A stretch of DNA of 9,109 nt from Chloroflexota bacterium (lineage in GTDB: Bacteria > Chloroflexota > Limnocylindria > Limnocylindrales > CSP1-4): the NCBI GenBank assembly GCA_017881985.1, contig JADGQH010000118.1:1-9109 (forward strand), given 5' to 3'. Positions 1-5,868 of the stretch are shown here, piece by piece (within the stretch, counting starts at the first letter, position 1; each line of letters opens with the position of its first letter). The position numbers and the translations under genes are program-made. Below the pieces are notes generated by a model. The model was not told the origin of the DNA. It did no database searches and worked only from the letters and a program-made list of their open reading frames with translations.

Positions 1-127
1 CCTCGGCCCGCCGGCCGAGGACTGTGACGACCGCGCCGAGCGCCGCGCCCACCAGGAACCCGGCCTGCCACGTGCCGCCGGACGATCGCCCGGCCCGGCG
101 CCGCGCCCCGCCCCGTCCCGCCGCCAT
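1..127 (-). CDS. N-terminal fragment of a small membrane-anchored protein (glycine-zipper helix, YtxH-like style)
   Basis: An open frame begins at ATG 127-125 and runs off the left edge without a stop, giving 42 whole codons. The first 20 residues are rich in Arg and Gly. They are followed by one hydrophobic stretch (about residues 21-38, AGFLVGAALGAVVTVLG) with a glycine-zipper spacing, then Arg-Arg-Ala-Glu. The basic N-terminus suggests the cytoplasmic side. The start lies 8 bp after the murI stop and has a GAGG Shine-Dalgarno (134-137) 6 nt ahead of the ATG, so it is probably the last visible gene of the ureohydrolase-to-murI unit. The layout recalls YtxH-type stress/envelope proteins, but only the N-terminus is visible, so the family is a guess. 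That it is a real gene is more secure than its name. Confidence 0.6.
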   Translation of the reverse strand, partial: MAAGRGGARRRAGRSSGGTWQAGFLVGAALGAVVTVLGRRAE

Positions 128-133
128 CGCCGG

Positions 134-137
134 CCTC
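134..137 (-). promoter_or_regulatory. Shine-Dalgarno site for the edge-truncated membrane-protein gene
   Basis: The minus strand reads GAGG, 6 nt before the ATG at 127. It overlaps the murI stop codon (136-138), so ribosomes finishing murI sit on this site, which fits translational coupling. It supports the chosen start of the partial gene. Confidence 0.45.
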
Positions 138-1056
138 AGGCTGCGTCCGCGCCGACCGCGGCGCTCTCGGCGGAGGGGAAGTCGGCCCCGAAGAGGCGGT
201 CCACCAGCGCCTGGAAGGATGCGAGGTTGCCGGTCGTGAGCAGGCGACGTGTGGGCGGAACGGCCCGTTCGCCGGGCGCGTCGTGGCCCGCGCCGCCCGC
301 GTCCGCGGCCGTCCCGCGGGTGGTCCCGGGCGCCTCGAGGCCGTTCACGGAGAGCAGCTCGGCGAGCGCCCCGGCCGTCGCGGTCGCGCTGTCGACGATC
401 GCGACGCCCTCCCCGACGGCCGCCTGGATGATCGCCCGGAGGAGCGGGTAGTGCGTGCATCCGAGCAGCAGCGTGTCGATCTTCGCCGAGGGCGGCAGCG
501 GGTGGATGAACTCGCCGCGCTCGTCGCGCCGGCCCAGCAGCGGGCCCAGCGCCTCCCCGACCGCGGCGACGGCGGCGGCGCCCGAGAGCACCCCCGCCTC
601 CACGAGCGGCACGAGCGTCGGCGTCGCGTGCTCGTAGACCTCGACCGCAGGGTTCTCCTCCTTGATCGCATCGAAGTAGGCGTGCGAGCGAATCGTCGCC
701 GGCGTGGCGATCACGCCCACGCGGCGCGTCCGCGTGGCGAGCGCCGCGGCCTGGGCGCCAGGCCTGATGACGCCGAGCACGGGAATGTCGTAGCGGCGGC
801 GGTACTCGCCGAGCGCAACGGCGGTGGACGTGTTGCAGGCGACCACGAGCGCCTTGACGTCCTGGTCCACGAGGCGATCGAGGCATTCGATCGAGAACCG
901 GCGCACCTCGGCGTCGGGCCGTGTCCCGTACGGTGCCCGGGCATTGTCGCCCAGGTACGTCAGGCTCTCGTGGGGCGTTCGGCGCAGGATCTCGCGCAGG
1001 ACGGTCAGCCCGCCCACGCCGGAATCGAAGACCCCGATCGGGCGCGGGTCGGACAT
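136..1056 (-). CDS. murI: Glutamate racemase MurI
   Basis: This cytoplasmic, cofactor-independent enzyme interconverts L- and D-glutamate, supplying D-Glu for peptidoglycan. The 306-residue product has the full family signature: GVFDSGVGG near the N-terminus (Asp11/Ser12), the YLGDNARAPYG block (34-44), the first catalytic cysteine in VVACNTS (Cys74), the second in LLGCTHYPLL (Cys200, with His202), VDSATATA about 25 residues later, and a C-terminal LLTTGNLASF block. Length is slightly above the usual 260-290 residues because of a Gly/Ala-rich linker before the C-terminal block and a short insert around 176-190. The frame is open further upstream to 1266, but the ATG at 1056 is chosen because the conserved fold begins at once there and the upstream part would lie inside the preceding gene. 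The start is 4 bp after that gene's stop, so co-translation is likely; the Shine-Dalgarno is weak. Confidence 0.96.
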   Translation of the reverse strand: MSDPRPIGVFDSGVGGLTVLREILRRTPHESLTYLGDNARAPYGTRPDAEVRRFSIECLDRLVDQDVKALVVACNTSTAVALGEYRRRYDIPVLGVIRPGAQAAALATRTRRVGVIATPATIRSHAYFDAIKEENPAVEVYEHATPTLVPLVEAGVLSGAAAVAAVGEALGPLLGRRDERGEFIHPLPPSAKIDTLLLGCTHYPLLRAIIQAAVGEGVAIVDSATATAGALAELLSVNGLEAPGTTRGTAADAGGAGHDAPGERAVPPTRRLLTTGNLASFQALVDRLFGADFPSAESAAVGADAA

Positions 1057-1060
1057 CGGC

Positions 1061-2209
1061 TCAGCGCCGGGCGGCGGCCGGCGCCGGTGCCTTGAGGAGC
1101 GACGCGGCCATGGTCGCGACATCGCGGCTGATCTGGGCCTCCGGGCTCGCGAGCACGAACGGCACGCCCTGGTTGTTGGACTCGACGACGAGCTTGCCGT
1201 CCGAGATGACCGAGTGCTCGGGCGCCCTGCCGAGCGCCCGGGCCAGATCGTCGGGTCGGATCCCACCCGCGGAGTCCGCGCGGTTCACGAGGTAGCGCAC
1301 CTTGCCGGCGGGATAGCCGATCGCCCGGAACGCGTCGGCGACCGCGAGCGTGTTGCGGATGGTCGTCGAGTCGTACGTGACGATCTCCAGGACCGTGTCG
1401 GCGGCGTCGAGGATGGCGAGCGAGACGTCTCCCAGCGTGGCCGCCATGTCGATCACCACGACCTGGTAGACACGCCGCAGGAGCGACACGACCTTGTCGA
1501 CGTCGCGGACGCTCACCATCTCGGCGAGCTCCACCCGGGGCGGCGCGAGCAGGATGTCGATCCCCGACGGGTCGCGCCACAGGACGTCGGCGAGGTCCGA
1601 TTCGCCGACTCGATCGGTGGGCAGGTCGAGGATGGACGGGGCGTCCCCCGGAACCTTGAGGAGCGAGCGGAGGTCGCCGAACTGGAGGCTGCCATCCATG
1701 AGGCAGGTCCGGTGGCCCAGCGTCGCGAGCGTGACCGCGAGGTTGAACGAGATCGTGGTCTTCCCGACGCCGCCCTTCGGAGCGAACACGGCGATCACGC
1801 GCGAGCCATGCACGCCCTCGCTCGCCGAGGCGGCAGCGTGGACCGCGTTCACCACGTTCACCAGCTCGAACCCGGAGAACGGCATCGAGATGACCGCGGC
1901 GATCCCGGCCTTCGGATCGGGCTCGACGGGGCTCTGCGGGACCGTGAGCGCGATCACGGGGATGTGCAGGCCGCCCTCGTGGAGGACCTCGACGACCCGG
2001 CGCCCCTTCGTCCGACCCTGGAGCAGCCAGTCGACGACGATGACGTCGGGGCGCAGCTGCTGGACCTGTGCCGCCACGCGACTCCCATCGGTGACGACGT
2101 CGACCAGCTTGATCGCCTGCTGGGCGTTGAGCAGGCCGCGGACGTACTGGGCGACCTGTGGCACATCCTCGACCAGGAGCAGGCGGATCTGGCTCGTTGA
2201 ACTCGACAT
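1061..2209 (-). CDS. CpaE/TadZ-like protein: receiver domain fused to a MinD/ParA-type P-loop ATPase
   Basis: The 382-residue protein has two parts. Residues 8-125 form a response-regulator-like receiver: Glu14/Asp15, the potential phospho-acceptor Asp60 in VVDW, and a final MPF where receivers normally have KPF, so the conserved Lys is Met109. Residues 137-375 form a deviant-Walker ATPase: PKGGVGKTT (144-152, signature Lys145 and Lys150), LMDGSLQFGD (170-179, Walker A' region) and VVIDMAATLGD (251-261, Asp254). This is the CpaE/TadZ layout. Known relatives place Flp/Tad pilus machinery or other polar complexes at the inner membrane. No cpaF, tadB or pilin gene is visible here, so a pilus role is unproven. 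In the Walker A' motif the second Asp of the usual DxD is Ser174. The gene lies 20 bp after the methyltransferase and 4 bp before murI. ATG 2209 has no clear Shine-Dalgarno; a weak TATCGT (2218-2223) lies 8 nt upstream, so leaderless initiation is possible but unproven. Confidence 0.85.
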   Translation of the reverse strand: MSSSTSQIRLLLVEDVPQVAQYVRGLLNAQQAIKLVDVVTDGSRVAAQVQQLRPDVIVVDWLLQGRTKGRRVVEVLHEGGLHIPVIALTVPQSPVEPDPKAGIAAVISMPFSGFELVNVVNAVHAAASASEGVHGSRVIAVFAPKGGVGKTTISFNLAVTLATLGHRTCLMDGSLQFGDLRSLLKVPGDAPSILDLPTDRVGESDLADVLWRDPSGIDILLAPPRVELAEMVSVRDVDKVVSLLRRVYQVVVIDMAATLGDVSLAILDAADTVLEIVTYDSTTIRNTLAVADAFRAIGYPAGKVRYLVNRADSAGGIRPDDLARALGRAPEHSVISDGKLVVESNNQGVPFVLASPEAQISRDVATMAASLLKAPAPAAARR

Positions 2210-2229
2210 CGACGCCGACGATACCAGAC

Positions 2230-3045
2230 TCAGGCCCGGTCACCGGGCTTGCGCGCGAGGACGATCAGGCGGTCGTCGTGCGGTCCGAGCGGCTCCAGGT
2301 CGTAGCCGCCGGCAACCAGCTCCACCGCGAGGCCGGCCGCCTCTGCCAGGGCACGCTGTTCGTCGGCAGAGGTGAGGCGGACCACGTCGCGGCGAAACCA
2401 CCGCACGGCCGCCTCTCCGGGCTCGCCCTCGTCGAAGAACGTCGTCAGGGCGATCGTCCCCGTCGCGCCGTCGTGCTGGGCAGCTGCCGTCTTCGTGACC
2501 CAGCGGCCACGCTCCGGATCCCGCCGCAGGTACTCGAGGTGGAGCCGACCGTCGTACCGGGCCAGGTCCGCCGCGTCGGGCAGCCAGGCGTCGACCGCGG
2601 CCAGGCCGCCGGGGGCGAGGTGCGCCGCGAGGGCGGCCCAGGCGGCTCCCTGCGCCTCGCGCGTCCGGAGGAGCAGCATCGAGTTGAGGGGCACGATCCC
2701 GAGCCGAAACGTTCCGGCCCCGGCCAGCTCCAGGCCAAGGACGTCGCCGAGCACGAGGTCCAGGCGCCGCTCGACGTCCTCGCCCGCCGCGGCCGCACGG
2801 CGCGCCGCACGACGCAGCATGGCGGGGTCCAGGTCCACGGCCGTGACCGCGAACCCCGCTTCCGCCAGCGGGACCGCGACGCGTCCGGTCCCCGCCATCA
2901 GCTCGAGGATCGGCCCTTCGGCCTGCTCCGCGAGCGCGAGCCAGAGGTCCATGTCCCCCGGGTCGTCGAGCAGGTCCAGGTCATAGAGACGCGCCAGCGC
3001 GTCTGGGAGCGGCTCGGGCTCGGACGTCGCGTCGACCTGGCTCAC
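2230..3045 (-). CDS. Class I SAM-dependent methyltransferase, substrate unknown
   Basis: The 271-residue product shows a Rossmann-type methyltransferase core. Motif I is ILELMAGTGR (46-55), the glycine-rich SAM-binding loop. AVDLDPAMLRRA (69-80) carries the acidic residue that usually binds the ribose (Asp71). LVLGDVLGL (97-105) corresponds to the next acidic motif, and LNSMLLL (120-126) resembles the motif IV strand of small-molecule methyltransferases. The C-terminal third (about 180-260) looks like the beta-rich extension of YcgJ/UbiE-like proteins and ends in a charged tail. Nothing in the sequence names the methyl acceptor. The GTG start at 3045 is chosen because it overlaps the ureohydrolase stop by 4 bp (GTGA), a typical translational-coupling junction; the first internal ATG (residue 32) would leave a gap. 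Coupling to a ureohydrolase hints at an amine or guanidino metabolite as substrate, but that is inference. Confidence 0.85.
   Translation of the reverse strand: MSQVDATSEPEPLPDALARLYDLDLLDDPGDMDLWLALAEQAEGPILELMAGTGRVAVPLAEAGFAVTAVDLDPAMLRRAARRAAAAGEDVERRLDLVLGDVLGLELAGAGTFRLGIVPLNSMLLLRTREAQGAAWAALAAHLAPGGLAAVDAWLPDAADLARYDGRLHLEYLRRDPERGRWVTKTAAAQHDGATGTIALTTFFDEGEPGEAAVRWFRRDVVRLTSADEQRALAEAAGLAVELVAGGYDLEPLGPHDDRLIVLARKPGDRA
2234..2248 (-). repeat. GC-rich inverted repeat at the methyltransferase 3' end
   Basis: The minus strand has seven-base arms GCCCGGT and ACCGGGC around one G. In RNA this would form a six-pair GCCCGG/CCGGGC stem with a TGA loop. It covers the last codons of the methyltransferase, immediately before its stop (2232-2230), and lies 25 bp upstream of the CpaE-like start. 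There is no U-run after it, so it is not a standard intrinsic terminator. It could slow or protect mRNA between the two genes, or be chance in GC-rich DNA. Confidence 0.4.
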
Positions 3046-4121
3046 GACGGTCGCGTCCCGCGGCCGGCGAATCGCACCGGGGAACCCGCGACCCGCTTCG
3101 CGGCAAGCGCTGCAATGGCTTCCATCGCGCAGCGGTTGGCCGCCATCGCGGTCACCTCGGCGTGGTCGTACGGCGGCGACACCTCCACGATGTCCATCCC
3201 GGCAAGGTCCACCGCGCCGACGATCCGGCGGATCGCCCGGAGCAGCTCACGCGTGAGCAGCCCGCCCGGCTCCGGCGTCCCCGTCCCGGGCGCCATCCCG
3301 GGATCGAGGACGTCGATGTCGATGGACAGGTAGATCGCGTCGGCGCCCTCCAGCGCCTCGCCGATCGCGTGGTCGACGACCGCCTCCATGCCGAGCTCCT
3401 CGATCTCGCGCATCAGATGCCAGCGCATCCCTTGCTCCTGCATCCAGGCGAAGACGTCCACCGGCGGCCAGTAGCCGCGCAGGCCGACCTGCACGAAGTT
3501 GCGGCCGGCGACCGCCCCGGATTCGATGAGCCGCCGCATCGGCGTGCCGTGGCCGGCCAGCACGCCCCAGTCCTCGGGCGCAGTGTCGGCGTGCGCGTCG
3601 AAATGGACGATCCCGAGGGTGCCCGGCCGGCGGACCTCGGCGACGGCCGTTGCCGACGGCCAGGTGATCGAGTGGTCGCCGCCCAGCACGATCGGGATGG
3701 CCCCGGTCTCGGCGACCTCGCGGACCTTCCGGTAGATGAACGCGTGGCTTCGCTCGATCCAGGCCGGGATGATGTTCGCGTCGCCCGCATCCACGACCGC
3801 CAGGATCTCGAACGGCTCCACGCCGAGCTGGAGCGAGTGGAGCGACCCCGTGCTGTACTGCGCCTCGCGAATCGCGCGCGGCCCGAAGCGGGCGCCGGGC
3901 CGGTGGCTGACCGCGTCGTCGAACGGGGCGCCCACGATCGCCACGTCCACCGCGCGCCGGCGCAGCTCGGCCGGGTCGGTCACCCAGGGCAGCTTGGCGA
4001 ACGTCGACGGGCCGACGTAGGTCGGCAGGTCGAAGTCGCCGAACGCCTCGTACTCGCGATCCCAGCCATTGGCGTGGGCGTAGTCGGGCGCGGCGTCGAC
4101 CGGATCGTTCGCGTCGGTCAC
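3042..4121 (-). CDS. Agmatinase/arginase-family ureohydrolase
   Basis: Enzymes of this family use a binuclear Mn (or Ni) centre to hydrolyse a guanidino group, releasing urea. The 359-residue protein has all six metal ligands: His150 in GGDHS, Asp175/His177/Asp179 in FDAHADT, and Asp268/Asp270 in SIDIDVLDPG. It also has the HGTPMRR segment (191-197), GTGTPEPGG (279-287) and EVSPPYDH (313-320), the Glu of which usually contacts the guanidinium. Family membership is very secure. The substrate is not: agmatine, guanidinobutyrate, guanidinopropionate or guanidine itself are all possible. At 359 residues it exceeds E. coli SpeB (about 306), mainly through about 55 N-terminal residues. GTG 4121 is chosen because a strong GAGAGGAG site (4128-4135) lies 6 nt upstream. 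It opens the second transcription unit after a 147-bp gap and overlaps the methyltransferase by 4 bp. Confidence 0.93.
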   Translation of the reverse strand: MTDANDPVDAAPDYAHANGWDREYEAFGDFDLPTYVGPSTFAKLPWVTDPAELRRRAVDVAIVGAPFDDAVSHRPGARFGPRAIREAQYSTGSLHSLQLGVEPFEILAVVDAGDANIIPAWIERSHAFIYRKVREVAETGAIPIVLGGDHSITWPSATAVAEVRRPGTLGIVHFDAHADTAPEDWGVLAGHGTPMRRLIESGAVAGRNFVQVGLRGYWPPVDVFAWMQEQGMRWHLMREIEELGMEAVVDHAIGEALEGADAIYLSIDIDVLDPGMAPGTGTPEPGGLLTRELLRAIRRIVGAVDLAGMDIVEVSPPYDHAEVTAMAANRCAMEAIAALAAKRVAGSPVRFAGRGTRPS

Positions 4122-4127
4122 GCGAGG

Positions 4128-4135
4128 CTCCTCTC
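4128..4135 (-). promoter_or_regulatory. Strong Shine-Dalgarno site for the ureohydrolase
   Basis: The minus strand reads GAGAGGAG, followed by 6 nt and GTG 4121. It fixes the non-ATG start of the ureohydrolase and is the best ribosome site in the second unit, as expected for its first gene. Confidence 0.75.
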
Positions 4136-4242
4136 GGGCCGCGAGCGTCGTGGCAGCGCCGGCGATGGCGCGCGATGGGGACGCGGGGCCGTCGGTGTCG
4201 GCGCCGCCGGTTCGGGTCCATCGTCCAGCGGGGCGCCCGCGG

Positions 4243-4266
4243 ATGATAGCGCGCGGAACGTTCCGC
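4243..4266 (-). promoter_or_regulatory. Candidate promoter/operator in the 147-bp gap (palindrome plus -10-like hexamer)
   Basis: The gap 4122-4268 is the only sizeable non-coding stretch. It contains a perfect 14-bp palindrome, GCGGAACGTTCCGC (4253-4266), starting 2 bp after the M20 stop codon. Just downstream on the minus strand is TATCAT (4243-4248), five of six matches to the sigma-70 -10 box. No good -35 is seen at 16-18 bp; the palindrome fills that spacer, as an operator often does. A further GGGCGCCC palindrome (4231-4238) lies downstream of the hexamer. A start near 4236 would give a leader of about 115 nt. I see no riboswitch core in that leader and no U-tract terminator. The palindrome is certain; its use as an operator and the promoter itself are inference. 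Confidence 0.4.
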
Positions 4267-4268
4267 TC

Positions 4269-5450
4269 CTATCCCTCGCCGTGGAACTCGCGCCAGGCTG
4301 CCGCGACGAGGGACGGATCGGCAAGCAGGTCCAGCGCCGTCTCGGCGACGAGCGCCGCCGCGACGAGCGTCGTCGCCTCCGCGCGCGGAGTCGCCGCGGC
4401 CCGCAGCGACTCGACCGAGTGCCAGGGCACGCCGTGGTCGCAGATCGCGAGCGACGGGTGAATCGTCGGGAGCACGAGGGACACGTTCCCCATATCGGAG
4501 CTGCCGATGTGGTCGGGGTCGGCTCCCTCGTCGACCAGCCCGCGAGCCTCCATGTTGGAGCGCCAGAGACCCGCGAGGGTGCGGCTCTCCTTCATCGTCG
4601 TCGAGCGGCCGGAGAAGACCACCTCGCCCTTGACGTCGGCCATCAGCGCGGCGCCCTCGACCAGGGACCGGAACCGCGTGCGCATCGAATCGAAGTAGGG
4701 CTGGTCCGTGCTCCGGATCATGAACCGGGCGGTCGCCCGGTCCGGGATGATGTTCGCGGCCGTGCCGCCCTCCACGACGATCCCGTGGACGCGGGCGTGC
4801 TGCGGCAGCTGCTGGCGCCAGAGCCCGACCGCCTCGAACAGCAGGATGGCCGCGTCGAGCGCGTTCCTGCCCTCCCACGGCTCGCTCGCGGCGTGCGCCG
4901 CCATGCCCGTGAACGTGACGTCCACGTCCTCGCTCGCGAGCAGGATGGCTTGGACCATGTCGCGGTCGGCCGGATGGAAGAGGAGCGCCGCGTCCAGGCC
5001 CTCGAAGAGCCCGTCGTCGAGCATGAACTGCTTGCCGCTGCCCCGCTCCTCGGCCGGCGTGCCGAGGAAGACGACCTCTCCCGCGAACGCGTCGCGCACC
5101 GCCGCAAGGGCGATCGCGGCCCCGACGCCGGACGCGGCCATCGTGTTGTGGCCGCAGCCATGGCCCAGGCCCGGCAGCGCGTCGTACTCCGCGAGGACCC
5201 CGATCCGCGGCCCATCCGCTCCGAGGCCACCGGTCAGCCGACCGCGAACGGCGGTGGCCAGGCTGCCGGCCGGGTGCTCCACGACGTAGCCGTGGGCGGC
5301 GATCGACGCCGCGACCCGCGCCGCCGCGCGGTGCTCTTCGAAGGCGGGCTCCGGGTCGGCATGGATCGCCCGCGAGAGCGCCAGGATCTCCTCCCGGTTC
5401 GCCTCGACGGCGGCCGCGGCGCGGCTCTTCAGGTCGGACGGGGCGGGCAT
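4269..5450 (-). CDS. M20D-family metal-dependent amidohydrolase/dipeptidase (PM20D2/AbgB-like)
   Basis: The 393-residue cytoplasmic hydrolase has the hallmarks of the M20D family, which cleaves amide bonds of N-acyl amino acids, dipeptides or p-aminobenzoyl-glutamate at a two-metal site. Seen: LAEYDALPGLGHGCGHN (86-102, metal ligands Cys99 and His101), GTPAEERGSGK (130-140, catalytic/metal Glu134-Glu135), LLFHPAD (156-162, His159), the dimerisation/lid segment starting AAHAASEPWEGRNALDA (184-200), HGIVVEGGTAANIIPD (222-237), SSDMGNVS (317-324) and a final HSVE (344-347). EYDALPG and SDMGNVS resemble the PM20D2/AbgB branch rather than hippurate hydrolases, but the exact substrate is unknown. 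The frame is open to 5534, but ATG 5450 is preferred: a GGAGG site lies 5 nt upstream, and the longer form would overlap the membrane-protein gene with low-complexity Ser/Arg sequence. It is 34 bp after the membrane-protein stop. Confidence 0.9.
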   Translation of the reverse strand: MPAPSDLKSRAAAAVEANREEILALSRAIHADPEPAFEEHRAAARVAASIAAHGYVVEHPAGSLATAVRGRLTGGLGADGPRIGVLAEYDALPGLGHGCGHNTMAASGVGAAIALAAVRDAFAGEVVFLGTPAEERGSGKQFMLDDGLFEGLDAALLFHPADRDMVQAILLASEDVDVTFTGMAAHAASEPWEGRNALDAAILLFEAVGLWRQQLPQHARVHGIVVEGGTAANIIPDRATARFMIRSTDQPYFDSMRTRFRSLVEGAALMADVKGEVVFSGRSTTMKESRTLAGLWRSNMEARGLVDEGADPDHIGSSDMGNVSLVLPTIHPSLAICDHGVPWHSVESLRAAATPRAEATTLVAAALVAETALDLLADPSLVAAAWREFHGEG

Positions 5451-5455
5451 GCGGA

Positions 5456-5460
5456 CCTCC
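5456..5460 (-). promoter_or_regulatory. Shine-Dalgarno site for the M20D hydrolase
   Basis: GGAGG on the minus strand with 5 nt before ATG 5450. It decides between this start and the upstream in-frame start at 5534. Confidence 0.7.
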
Positions 5461-5484
5461 AGGATGGGCTTCGAGGAGCGACGC

Positions 5485-5859
5485 TCAGCGCTCGATCGAG
5501 AGAGTGAGCTCGGCGAACACGACGAGGACGACAACGAAGACGGCGATGGGCAGGCTCAGGATCGACTGGAGGCGGAGAGCGACGAACAGGCCCGTGACGA
5601 GGCCCACCCACAGGCCGCGGCGCGCCGCGCGAACCCAGTCCCCCCGATAGGCGATCCGGCGGTGCCGTCCGAACGTGGCGAGCCAGAAGAGCGGGATCGT
5701 GGTGAGGCCGATCGCGAGACCCATCAGCGCGGCCCCGACGAACCCGGCGGCGGGATCCTGGCGCGGGTCGCGCGTCAGGACCAGGAGTCCGACGAGCACC
5801 CACGAGACGGCCGCCGCCCCGAAGATCCCGAGGTTGGCGAGTCGGTCGCGTGCCTCCAC
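5485..5859 (-). CDS. Small four-helix integral membrane protein, unknown function
   Basis: I do not recognise the 124-residue family. It shows four hydrophobic segments, roughly residues 9-29, 38-63, 82-97 and 99-119, with short loops. The loop between helices 2 and 3 (64-81) is strongly basic (RHRRIAYRGDWVRAARR), and by the positive-inside rule it should be cytoplasmic. That places both termini in the cytoplasm if there are four passes. No catalytic motif, cysteine pair or signal peptide is seen. GTG 5859 is taken as the start because it lies 9 bp after the helicase-nuclease stop (5869) and has a short GGAG just before it; no other good start precedes the first helix. Its position in line with the helicase and the M20 gene suggests co-transcription, not a shared pathway. 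Confidence 0.7.
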   Translation of the reverse strand: MEARDRLANLGIFGAAAVSWVLVGLLVLTRDPRQDPAAGFVGAALMGLAIGLTTIPLFWLATFGRHRRIAYRGDWVRAARRGLWVGLVTGLFVALRLQSILSLPIAVFVVVLVVFAELTLSIER

Positions 5860-5868
5860 TCCGGGAGT

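Noticed and set aside
1057..1266. Upstream extension of murI to 1266
   Set aside because: The extra 70 residues are Ser/Arg low-complexity sequence lying inside the CpaE-like gene; the conserved racemase fold begins right after ATG 1056.
4122..4250. Guanidine riboswitch in the ureohydrolase leader
   Set aside because: I looked for ykkC-type cores and the paired ACGR-loop hairpins of guanidine-II and saw none. A covariance-model search would settle it.
4253..4266. The 14-bp palindrome as an intrinsic terminator of the M20 unit
   Set aside because: As RNA it leaves only a five-pair stem with a four-base loop, and no U-run follows on the minus strand.
4118..4324. A 68-codon frame crossing the intergenic gap
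   Set aside because: It starts inside the M20 gene and overlaps the ureohydrolase start, its product is Pro/Ser/Arg low complexity, and no ribosome site was seen.
3247..4878. A 543-codon minus-strand frame spanning the ureohydrolase, the gap and part of the M20 gene
   Set aside because: It is a shifted frame of the real genes, with Arg/Gly-rich sequence and no motifs. The same holds for the 516-codon frame at 7226-8776 inside the helicase gene and the frame at 1005-2243.
3162..5507. A very long plus-strand open frame of 781 codons
   Set aside because: It runs antisense to the ureohydrolase and M20 genes, both of which have complete catalytic motifs. Its product is Arg/Asp/His/Val-rich with no recognisable domain, as expected for a shadow frame in GC-rich DNA.
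5451..5534. Upstream extension of the M20D hydrolase to 5534
   Set aside because: It would overlap the membrane-protein gene and adds Ser-rich sequence without family similarity; the GGAGG site supports ATG 5450.
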